Made by a program: the position numbers and the translations under genes. Of a stretch of 5,980 bases of DNA, positions 1 through 5,756 are shown piece by piece. The notes under the pieces were generated by a model that was not told the DNA's origin, searched no databases, and saw only the letters and a list, made by a program, of their open reading frames with translations. Position 1 is the first letter of the stretch. Every line of letters begins with the position of its first letter. Source of the stretch: an uncultured Anaerolineaceae bacterium (GTDB lineage Bacteria > Chloroflexota > Anaerolineae > Promineifilales > Promineifilaceae); contig CALBTC010000343.1 of assembly GCA_937967805.1 (NCBI GenBank), positions 1 to 5,980 on the forward strand. The letters are read 5' to 3'.

Positions 1-1224
1 AAAGCGGCCGAAGAGCTAAACTTTGAGAAAGCGGCCGATTACCGCGACCAGCTCAAAGCGATTAACTTGGTCGTTTCCAAGCAAAAAGTGATCTCCGCCG
101 CCAATGCCGACCAGGACGTGATCGCCTTTGCCCGCGAGCAGGGAGAGGCCTGCGTGCAAATCTTTTTCATTCGCTATGGCAAGCTGATCGGGCGTGAATA
201 TTTCATGCTGGAAGGGACCGAAGGCGAAAGCGACGAAGACGTCCTGAGCGAATTCATCACCCAATTTTACGACGACGCGGCCCACATTCCCCGCGAAGTG
301 CTGCTGCCCAACCAGGTCTCTGAAGCAATGGTGATTGAAGAATGGTTACGCCGCAAGCGCAGTACCAAAGTGACCATCCAGGTGCCTACCAGGGGCAAAA
401 AGAAAGAGCTGGTGGAGATGGTCAAGACCAATGCCCAGGACACGCTGGAAACGATCCGGCAGCAGTGGGCGGCCGATCGCTCCAAACACGTCACGGCCAT
501 GGCTGAGCTGCAAGAGGCGCTCGAATTGCCGGCACCGCCGGCCCGCATTGAATGTTACGACATCAGCCACACGCAGGGGGCGCAGACGGTGGCTTCGATG
601 GTGGTGTTTGTGCAAGGGGCACCAAAGAAAAGCGATTACCGTCGCTTCAACGTGATGACCGTGGGTAACGACGATTACGGCGCGATGAAAGAGGTGCTCA
701 CCCGCCGTTTTGCGCGGTACAAAGATTCTTTGGCCGGTGAACTGCACGATCCCAGCCAGATTGGCAAGCAGAAAAAAGAAACAGCGTGGTCGCTGCTGCC
801 CGATTTACTGATTGTCGATGGCGGCAAGGGGCAGTTAGCGATGGCGATAGACGTTTTGCGTGAATTTGGTTTGGAAAACGAGGTACCCCTGGCCGGGTTG
901 GCCAAGCAGGAAGAAGAACTATTCGTGCCCGGCAAGCCCACCTCCATTTTGCTGCCGCGCCGTTCCGAAGGGCTGTATCTGGTGCAGCGGGTGCGGGACG
1001 AGGCGCACCGCTTTGCCAACACGGGCCACCGCAAGCGGCGGGCCAAGGCGGGGGTGGCCTCAATTTTAGACAGCGTGCCGGGCGTTGGCCCCAAGCGGCG
1101 CAAGCTGCTGCTGACGCATTTTGGCTCGCTGGATGATTTGCGCCAGGCGACAATGGAAGAGATTGCCTCTGTGCCGGGGATTCCGGTGGAGGTGGCCGAG
1201 GCGGTGAAGGCGCATCTGGCCTGA
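1..1224 (+). CDS. uvrC: UvrC, excinuclease ABC subunit C (5' end missing)
   Basis: UvrC is the nuclease of UvrABC nucleotide excision repair; it acts in the cytoplasm and cuts the damaged strand on both sides of the lesion. The frame is open from base 1, leaving 407 residues of a protein usually near 600. The GIY-YIG nuclease domain, which makes the 3' cut, lies off the left edge. Visible parts, in fragment numbering: a UVR motif that contacts UvrB (about 1-30, AEELNFEKAADYRDQL); the RNase H-like nuclease that makes the 5' cut, with IECYDISH (Asp187), GNDDYGAM (about 222-229), LLIVDGGKGQL (Asp273) and RDEAHRFANTGHRKRR (His336); and a C-terminal helix-hairpin-helix DNA-binding region (about 357-407, with VPGVGPKRRKLL and VPGIP). 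All recognisable catalytic positions are kept, so it looks functional. It ends in TGA, 32 bp before a strong terminator, and converges with the next gene. The TTG at 67 is not its start, because the UVR motif precedes it. Confidence 0.97.
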   Translation, partial: KAAEELNFEKAADYRDQLKAINLVVSKQKVISAANADQDVIAFAREQGEACVQIFFIRYGKLIGREYFMLEGTEGESDEDVLSEFITQFYDDAAHIPREVLLPNQVSEAMVIEEWLRRKRSTKVTIQVPTRGKKKELVEMVKTNAQDTLETIRQQWAADRSKHVTAMAELQEALELPAPPARIECYDISHTQGAQTVASMVVFVQGAPKKSDYRRFNVMTVGNDDYGAMKEVLTRRFARYKDSLAGELHDPSQIGKQKKETAWSLLPDLLIVDGGKGQLAMAIDVLREFGLENEVPLAGLAKQEEELFVPGKPTSILLPRRSEGLYLVQRVRDEAHRFANTGHRKRRAKAGVASILDSVPGVGPKRRKLLLTHFGSLDDLRQATMEEIASVPGIPVEVAEAVKAHLA

Positions 1225-1256
1225 TTTTTTTGACGCAAAGGCGTAAGCTGTTTAAA

Positions 1257-1294
1257 GGGGCAAAGAATTCTAAAAAATTCTTTGCCCCCTTTTT
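1257..1294 (+). terminator. Rho-independent terminator of uvrC
   Basis: A perfect 13-bp stem pairs GGGGCAAAGAATT (1257-1269) with AATTCTTTGCCCC (1276-1288). The loop is 6 nt and a run of five T (1290-1294) follows, then CC and four more T. It starts 32 bp after the uvrC stop. On the opposite strand the stem is followed only by CCTTTAAAC-like sequence with three T, so it would stop the convergent gene less well, though the long stem may still slow antisense transcription. Confidence 0.9.
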
Positions 1295-1331
1295 CCTTTT
1301 CGCTCTTTGTGTTAGGCTTTTCTAGATTTCC

Positions 1332-1877
1332 CTAATTTTTGTTGATGAATGGTAAATAAAGTTTGCGGCCGGCGATGTTGATGGTGTGGCTTTGGCTGAC
1401 GGAGAGGCCGGTGCTGTTTACGGCCGTTACCATCACTGCCTTGCTCCCACCTCCGCTCCAATCCACCATAATTGTATTGCTAATGCCACCTGTGTTTGTG
1501 ATCGTGTCATGGTCGGTGATTTCCCAGGTGTAAGTGACTGGTGTGGTTGTAGTGCTGGGACTCACGGTCGCGGTGAAGCTGTAGCTGGTTGCTGGTTCGC
1601 CTGCCATGGGGCCGGCGATGGCTACCGAAGTGGGGGCAACGGGCAGTTGGCCACAGCTGGTATCAAGGCCTAGAAATTCAAGCAGGAGCCAGCCGTCGGT
1701 AATGTTGTAGCCGAGCAGGCGAAAAATCGCGAAGTGGGCAGCTTGGAACTGAACGCTTGCTCCGCCCGAAGCGCTTGTGTCCCAAACAGGCAAACGCAGC
1801 GTCCTCCCCAGATCAATATGTTCATTGATGGCATCTCTTACCGCAGATGAATTGATGCTCCCTGTACTTCCGACAAT
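1332..1877 (-). pseudogene. C-terminal part of the secreted protein, separated by an in-frame amber codon
   Basis: This stretch is in the same frame as the gene ending at 1878 and stays open for 181 codons to TAG at 1334-1332. It continues the family sequence directly (IVGSTGSISSSAVRDAINEH, then LRLPVWDTSASGG, then GWLLLEFLGLDTSCGQ), so it is the rest of one original protein. It then holds a PKD/Ig-like beta domain (about residues 748-836 of the joined protein: VAIAGPMAGEPATSYSFTATV, TYTWEI, AVMVTAVN, SHTINI). The end is a basic, hydrophobic tail, GRKLYLPFINKN, of a kind I recall at the ends of many secreted Chloroflexota proteins. A TTG at 1793 has a GGAGG 9 nt upstream (1807-1803), but a restart there would begin inside the conserved domain and lack a signal peptide. 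Unless the amber is read through or is a sequence error, this part is probably not made. Confidence 0.75.
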
Positions 1878-3878
1878 CTAGTCGCCAATTTGTAAGGCCT
1901 GGTCTGTGGTATCTATAGGTTCGATGTAGCCACGGACGTTGTAGGCGAACCCTGAACCGGGAACGCCGGTCCCGCCGTCGCCATGATCGGTGTAATCGGT
2001 CGCATCACCAGGCCAGGTAAGACTGTTGGCCAGGGTGTTGGCATTAGCAGAGATGCCTGTGTTCCACACCAGCCAGCCGAAATTACCGGCGCCAAAGCCG
2101 TTTTGCACCCGGAAAATATCGCCGGGCGTAGCATTGAGCAGCGGCACATCATCCTGATGATCCAGGAAGCTGGCATAGTTTGGCGGGTTGGACGGATAGC
2201 TAAAATCGCCCGCGTCCGGATACGGATTGCTGCCTATGCCCGGCGTGGTAACAGAACGTGCTGCTTCATTAATGCCAATGGGGAAGGCGGTACAGCCGGC
2301 GGTTTGGTCAATCGGATCGTTGGCTAACTCTGAGGATAGTTCCCAGGCGTATGAATCAGCAAGGCCCCCATCGTAGCGGGCCATGAGGCGACCGCCGTAA
2401 AAGGGTGTGCAATTTTCGGCCGTGGGGTTTTGCCAATCGCAGCTGCTCAAATCACCAGGAAGGGTGATTTGATAGGCTGGTTCAACCCATTGATTATTAC
2501 AGGCATCAGGTGTACAGCGTACCCCTTCGGCGACGCCGTCTGGATCAGGCTGTCCGGCAACAGCAAATGACAGGGCCCAATCGGTTTGAAGGGGATCATA
2601 GCCAGATGGGTTGCTATTATCTGGTGTAAAGGCGATGGTATCAAAATAAAATACTAATGGTGGTTGGGCGCCGAACTCGCTGTCAAACATCGAAATTTGC
2701 ACCGTTTCACCGGCTAATTCCGGGCCGATGTAAGCAAGTGGGATGTCTACCGGATTGTCGTGGTTGGAATTTTGGACGAGGGTGTTAACGGCCGTAACCT
2801 CCACTCCTGCAGCATCATGTGACCCAGGATTATTGAGCAGGTGCAGGTTGCGGGCATTGACTTCGCTAGGAATGGTATCGACGTAGGTCGGCGGGCCGGC
2901 CCAGACTTCATACCCATTTTCTGAAGCGCCGCTCATCGCCTGGACATCCAAATAGAGAGTCCGGGCTCCGCTGCCCGGATCGACAAAGATGTTGGGTACG
3001 TCGGTTGTCAGATCGATTTCAAAGCTGTCTATGCCCGGCTGTTGGGCAACGGCCGGTACAGGGACGCCCGGACTATCCACGTTAGAAAAAGGCACGTCGG
3101 CGCCAGGGGAAACCCAGTGCAGGTCGGTTTGGTGGTCGCCGCTGTCGCGAACGCCATCACCCGTTTGGCCAAAATAGGTCACCAGAGGAATCTTTACAAC
3201 AGTGGTGTCCGGATTTTGGGCAAAATAAGACAGCGTATAACGGGTTTGGGTATTTAACGTTGGCGTGTAAGCGGCTGGGGCGCCGCACAGACCGTTCATA
3301 TCCGGCCCGCGCCGATTTTCATCAATGCGCACAAACCAGTACGGATTAATGTGATCCAGCTCAATAGCATTTGTGCCCACAAGCGTGAGCTCATCTGTTT
3401 CGAGGAGACAAGTTTGCCACTGATTTGCAGTTGGGCCCGTGCATGACTTCATAGCGGTTGCACCCAGACCTTCATTGATCGCCAGATTGGTGCGGGCAAT
3501 TATCAAGTCGTTTAATGATGTATTGATTGAGTCCGGGTCGAATAGCTCAACGCGCACCACATCGTGGGCGTAGTTGGGTGGGATGGTGATGCGGTAGGTG
3601 TAGGTGTAGGAGCCGGTTGCCCAGTTGCTGTCTAGCGGAGAGTAGGGGTCGCCCATGTGGGTGCAGCTGCCTGGGCCTAAAACAGCCTGGTTGGAAGTGG
3701 CGATACGGCCGTCTCGCATCGTTCGGCTGGTAATTATCCCCATTCCAGGAAAGAGTGGGTCAACCGGTGTGACTGCTTCGGACGCTGCCGGAGCGGCTTT
3801 GAGTTGGACAGTGCCAGCGTATGAAATGGTAATGGATAAGAGAATCAACACGCTCAAGATAAAAAGTGCTTTTTTCAT
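1878..3878 (-). CDS. Large secreted protein of Chloroflexota type, truncated by an amber stop
   Basis: It encodes 666 residues, or 848 codon positions if joined to the downstream frame. The start at 3878 is chosen because GGAGGAA lies 5 nt upstream and because it begins a signal peptide: MKK, then the hydrophobic ALFILSVLILLSITI, with likely cleavage after SYA (residue 21). The 10-codon upstream extension to 3908 has no such support. The mature part has no transmembrane helix and is rich in Asn, Asp, Pro, Gly and Thr, with paired Cys. Two beta-sandwich-like stretches can be seen: YTYTYRITIPPNYAHDVVRVELFDPDSIN (given in part: residues about 91-119) and VDIPLAYIGPELAGETVQ onward (about 377-412). 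Around 498-516 is GRLMARYDGGLADSYAWEL, and around 598-632 FGWLVWNTG and SLTWPGDATDYTDHGDGG. I recall this architecture from Chloroflexota proteins sometimes labelled TadG-related, but there is no TadG membrane anchor here. The role is unknown; a cell-surface or matrix protein is an inference. The stop at 1880-1878 is TAG in place of a sense codon. Confidence 0.85.
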   Translation of the reverse strand: MKKALFILSVLILLSITISYAGTVQLKAAPAASEAVTPVDPLFPGMGIITSRTMRDGRIATSNQAVLGPGSCTHMGDPYSPLDSNWATGSYTYTYRITIPPNYAHDVVRVELFDPDSINTSLNDLIIARTNLAINEGLGATAMKSCTGPTANQWQTCLLETDELTLVGTNAIELDHINPYWFVRIDENRRGPDMNGLCGAPAAYTPTLNTQTRYTLSYFAQNPDTTVVKIPLVTYFGQTGDGVRDSGDHQTDLHWVSPGADVPFSNVDSPGVPVPAVAQQPGIDSFEIDLTTDVPNIFVDPGSGARTLYLDVQAMSGASENGYEVWAGPPTYVDTIPSEVNARNLHLLNNPGSHDAAGVEVTAVNTLVQNSNHDNPVDIPLAYIGPELAGETVQISMFDSEFGAQPPLVFYFDTIAFTPDNSNPSGYDPLQTDWALSFAVAGQPDPDGVAEGVRCTPDACNNQWVEPAYQITLPGDLSSCDWQNPTAENCTPFYGGRLMARYDGGLADSYAWELSSELANDPIDQTAGCTAFPIGINEAARSVTTPGIGSNPYPDAGDFSYPSNPPNYASFLDHQDDVPLLNATPGDIFRVQNGFGAGNFGWLVWNTGISANANTLANSLTWPGDATDYTDHGDGGTGVPGSGFAYNVRGYIEPIDTTDQALQIGD

Positions 3879-3883
3879 CGAAC

Positions 3884-3890
3884 TTCCTCC
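3884..3890 (-). promoter_or_regulatory. Ribosome binding site GGAGGAA that fixes the start at 3878
   Basis: GGAGGAA on the - strand ends 5 nt before the ATG at 3878-3876. It lies inside the longer open frame beginning at 3908, which argues that the true start is the later ATG, directly at the signal peptide. Confidence 0.85.
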
Positions 3891-3999
3891 ATGCACAAAG
3901 AATGACATCGTTTGGTTAAGGTCTCAATGAAGATTTTCAGTTGCTATTAAAAAATCAGGCGTGTTGGTAGAATCGGTTGGCAAGCGCATAAACAAGTAG

Positions 4000-4050
4000 A
4001 AAAGAAAACCCGCAAATGATTATGGTCAACGACCCTCAATCATCTGCGGG
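4000..4050 (-). terminator. Intrinsic terminator after the 34-aa membrane peptide gene
   Basis: CCCGCA-A-ATGATT (4009-4021) pairs with AATCAT-C-TGCGGG (4038-4050): 12 pairs and one A/C mismatch. Inside, GGTC (4024-4027) pairs with GACC (4031-4034) around a 3-nt loop, giving a long two-part hairpin. On the - strand the GC-rich base of the stem is followed directly by TTTTCTTTT, the usual terminator layout. On the + strand A residues follow, so it acts on the - strand only. It ends about 120 bp before the start of the secreted-protein gene, so that gene probably has its own promoter between 3879 and 4000; I could not identify one with confidence. Confidence 0.8.
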
Positions 4051-4138
4051 AAAAAGTACAATATTGTTGAGAAGTAAACAAGCACCTGCGTGCTAAACTG
4101 TTGGGCGGTTACGGCCGTTGCTTACCTCATCTGCCTAC

Positions 4139-4243
4139 TTAAAATCTAGACACTGGCCGGCTCATCGATACCCCCACAATGATGCCGATGATGAGCGCGA
4201 TAAGGGCAATAATGATAATCGTTGAGAGTTGAATAGCAATCAT
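4139..4243 (-). CDS. 34-residue single-helix membrane peptide
   Basis: A 35-codon frame runs from ATG (4243-4241) to TAA (4141-4139). The start has AAGGAGGTG upstream, close to a full match to the 16S anti-Shine-Dalgarno, with 6 nt between AGGAGG and ATG. The product opens MIAIQLSTIIIIALIALIIG and continues IIVGVSMSRPVSRF. Residues about 8-27 form one strongly hydrophobic, Ile-rich helix. It contains a GxxxG pair (Gly20, Gly24) that often supports helix packing. A short basic tail (Arg29, Arg33) suggests the C-terminus faces the cytoplasm. There is no signal-peptidase site, so it is likely inner-membrane anchored. Support for a real gene is the ribosome site, the membrane-type codon content and a dedicated terminator about 90 bp downstream. 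I do not recognise a family. Possible roles are a small membrane regulator or subunit, or a type I toxin-like peptide; the sequence does not decide. Confidence 0.75.
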   Translation of the reverse strand: MIAIQLSTIIIIALIALIIGIIVGVSMSRPVSRF

Positions 4244-4308
4244 GTTGCACCTCCTTGTGTCACTAACACTCTCGATTCAACATCAGGTTATCATGCTTAA
4301 CGATTATC
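4214..4308 (-). repeat. 10-bp perfect inverted repeat around the ribosome site and first codons of the 34-aa peptide gene
   Basis: In the - strand transcript GATAATCGTT (4308-4299) can pair with AACGATTATC (4223-4214), which covers codons 8-10. Just inside, GAGAGT (4274-4269) can pair with ACTCTC (4229-4224), immediately next to the outer arm on the 3' side. An alternative inner pairing is GTTGAA (4282-4277) with TTCAAC (4233-4228), which overlaps the same 3' segment. The Shine-Dalgarno and ATG would sit in the loop. The arms are seen directly; an effect on translation is inferred. No convincing promoter was found upstream; GATAAT at about 4308-4303 is only a weak -10 candidate. Confidence 0.55.
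4248..4256 (-). promoter_or_regulatory. Near-consensus Shine-Dalgarno of the 34-aa peptide
   Basis: AAGGAGGTG on the - strand lies 6 nt (AGGAGG to ATG) before the start at 4243. It is the best ribosome binding site in the window and the main reason to accept such a short frame as a gene. It falls inside the loop bracketed by the inverted repeat at 4214-4308. Confidence 0.85.
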
Positions 4309-4406
4309 CCGCTATCACAAACCTGACACCAGCCAAACAAACCAACCACAAACATGATCCGCTCACGCTGAGAAGTTTGTAAATAGGGCAGGCGAATTGC
4401 TCTCAA

Positions 4407-4425
4407 TGGCTTGTCGTGGCTTGTC
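4407..4425 (+). repeat. Direct repeat TGGCTTGTC, period 10 bp, at the promoter
   Basis: TGGCTTGTC occurs at 4407-4415 and again at 4417-4425, exactly 10 bp apart. The second copy overlaps the -35 hexamer of the promoter at 4421-4449. Two copies one helical turn apart could be regulator half-sites, or the result of a small duplication. Confidence 0.5.
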
Positions 4426-4449
4426 AGGTGTCCACTTAGCTTTTACAAT
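4421..4449 (+). promoter_or_regulatory. Sigma70-type promoter for the phosphotransferase-fold gene
   Basis: TTGTCA (4421-4426) and TACAAT (4444-4449) each match the -35 and -10 consensus at 5 of 6 positions and are separated by exactly 17 bp. Only 9 bp lie between the -10 and the ATG at 4459, so transcription should begin at or a few bases before the start codon. This is the best promoter seen in the window. Confidence 0.6.
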
Positions 4450-4458
4450 GTAGCCGCG

Positions 4459-5688
4459 ATGAGACAATCAAAATTATTGGCCACACAACTACAAAAACGC
4501 GATCCGAATGCCTGGACCGCACTCCTCCGTGAGCATATGGAGGTGGATGAGTTGGTGGTAACGGCCGTTTCCGCCAAACCGATTAGCCTACATACCCAAT
4601 CCAGCCGCCGCATGACACGTTACTTCCTGTCGCTGGCCGGCCATTCTGATCCCATCTCATTTATCGGCCGGCACGTTGATCCGGTAGAAACGGCGTTTTA
4701 TCTTGAATTTGCCTTACGCCTGCCGGAGCTGACCCCTGGCTGCCTCTTCTTGCACCAAACAGAGACAAACAGCGGTGGCTGGGCCGTGCTGGATGATGTG
4801 CCCAATGATATTTCCCCGGAAAGATGGTCCATCTTCGATGTAAACGCCATTGTAGAAAAGCTGGCCCATCTGCACGCATTGTTCTTTGACAAAACGGTCG
4901 AACTGACGAATGCTGGACTTCGCTTTCATCTTGATCGGTCAGCTTACCAATGGGAGACGCTGGTTGCGGAACAGGCGGTTTATTTTGAGGAAGGGCCGGC
5001 GGCGATCCTGTCTGAACATGCCTTGTCGCAGGCCGGACAGTTGGCACCGCTCTTTTTGCAGGCGGCCAATGGCCTGGTGGTGATGCGCGATCTGGGTGGC
5101 TGGCCGGGCATTTTGGGGGAGACACATTTAACGGCCGTTGCCGACCTGCTGGATGATCCCGTTCCCGTGTTAGAACCGTTGCGCCAACTGCCGCTCACCT
5201 TGCTGCATGGCGATCCCAATAATCGTCGCTGGCGCGTCACCGTTTTTGATGATCACCGGCTGACCGGCTGGCAAACGGCCGTTGTGGGGCCCGGCATCTG
5301 TGATCTGGTTAGCTTCATTGAGCAGTTCAGCCTGCTGGATGATGCCGAAAGCGCACCTGACCTGAAAACACGGACGACGTGGCCTGTCAATGAAGAAACG
5401 ATCATTGACAGTTATATGCTGGCTTTATCGCAAAGGTTGGGTAACCGGGTAAATGCCAGAGCCTTGCGCCAGGCAATTCCGGCGGCGCGCTGTTTGTATG
5501 TGCTCACCAACTGGTTCCCCCATTTTGCCACCTGGTTTGAAGAGATGCCCAATAAATACACCTGGCAAAAGGTAAACCGGATGGCCGACAGTGATTTTGT
5601 CGACACCCCTTTGCAAGGATTTTTGCAGCTACGGCCGTATCTTTCTAACGTGTTTGAGCGCTTCCTCCTGGCTTACCGTTCCCTCTAA
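4459..5688 (+). CDS. Aminoglycoside phosphotransferase-fold (kinase-like) protein, catalytic residues partly degraded
   Basis: It encodes 409 residues. The start is the ATG at 4459, fixed by the promoter ending 9 bp before it; a TTG at 4411 would lie upstream of the -35, and no Shine-Dalgarno is visible. The fold shows in order: an N-lobe with PISFIGRHVDPVETAFY (about 65-81, conserved Glu77), a hinge-like AVLDDVPND (about 109-117), LAHLHALFFD (about 135-144), the catalytic-loop motif LLHGDPNNRRW (HGD at 250-252), and LTGWQTAVVGPGICDLVSF (about 268-286). Family members normally read HGDxxxxN and then a metal-binding Asp in a DWQ-like motif. Here Arg257 stands at the Asn position and Gly270 at the Asp position, and the Lys expected near residue 71 may be Arg. 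The protein may therefore be a pseudokinase, or a small-molecule kinase with a shifted active site. The substrate is unknown; there is no evidence for antibiotic resistance. The following gene starts 68 bp downstream with no terminator between, so they may be co-transcribed. Confidence 0.8.
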   Translation: MRQSKLLATQLQKRDPNAWTALLREHMEVDELVVTAVSAKPISLHTQSSRRMTRYFLSLAGHSDPISFIGRHVDPVETAFYLEFALRLPELTPGCLFLHQTETNSGGWAVLDDVPNDISPERWSIFDVNAIVEKLAHLHALFFDKTVELTNAGLRFHLDRSAYQWETLVAEQAVYFEEGPAAILSEHALSQAGQLAPLFLQAANGLVVMRDLGGWPGILGETHLTAVADLLDDPVPVLEPLRQLPLTLLHGDPNNRRWRVTVFDDHRLTGWQTAVVGPGICDLVSFIEQFSLLDDAESAPDLKTRTTWPVNEETIIDSYMLALSQRLGNRVNARALRQAIPAARCLYVLTNWFPHFATWFEEMPNKYTWQKVNRMADSDFVDTPLQGFLQLRPYLSNVFERFLLAYRSL

Positions 5689-5747
5689 TCTTTGCGACGA
5701 TCACTTTCTCCCTGCGTACAGAACACCATTAAGAAATTTTCCTGGTT

Positions 5748-5752
5748 GGAGG
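5748..5752 (+). promoter_or_regulatory. Ribosome binding site supporting a GTG start at 5757
   Basis: GGAGG ends 4 nt before GTG at 5757. The spacing is short but workable. The frame is closed upstream by TAA at 5730-5732 and there is no ATG between, so GTG is the best start. Confidence 0.6.
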
Positions 5753-5756
5753 CGTT

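Larger units (their letters stand above)
4257..4458. other. Divergent intergenic region between the 34-aa peptide and the kinase-like gene
   Basis: This stretch is AT-richer than the genes and separates two divergently transcribed units. Its left part is the structured leader of the - strand peptide gene (arms at 4269-4308), and its right end holds the + strand promoter and the TGGCTTGTC repeat. I see no gene, tRNA or terminator in the middle (about 4309-4406). Confidence 0.6.

Noticed and set aside
675..1238. Long open frames antisense to uvrC (also 346-747, 267-548 and 698-1153, - strand)
   Set aside because: They lie opposite a well-conserved uvrC, have no ribosome site or recognisable motif, and reflect the high GC of that strand.
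1332..1793. Independent gene starting at TTG 1793 with GGAGG at 1807-1803
   Set aside because: The frame continues upstream to 1877 with sequence that belongs to the same protein, so the GGAGG is probably chance coding sequence (Gly-Arg).
1878..1880. Genetic code change with TAG read as sense
   Set aside because: The same gene ends in TAG at 1334-1332, just after a plausible C-terminus, and the other genes end in TGA or TAA; one internal codon is not enough evidence.
3879..3908. Ten-codon N-terminal extension of the secreted protein (start at 3908)
   Set aside because: It would place extra residues before a textbook MKK signal peptide, and the ribosome site lies inside the extension.
4081..4094. 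Small hairpin AGCAC-ctgc-GTGCT
   Set aside because: It is only 5 bp, has no T-run, and such stems are common by chance.
4303..4320. Promoter for the 34-aa peptide with GATAAT as -10 on the - strand
   Set aside because: No acceptable -35 lies 16-18 bp upstream, and it overlaps the inverted-repeat arm.
4661..5125. 154-codon open frame antisense to the kinase-like gene
   Set aside because: It is low-complexity (Pro, Ser, Arg), has no start signal, and overlaps a frame with clear family motifs.
5689..5756. Terminator or promoter between the kinase-like gene and the DUF456 gene
   Set aside because: I see neither a GC stem with a T-run nor a paired -35/-10, only the ribosome site near the end.
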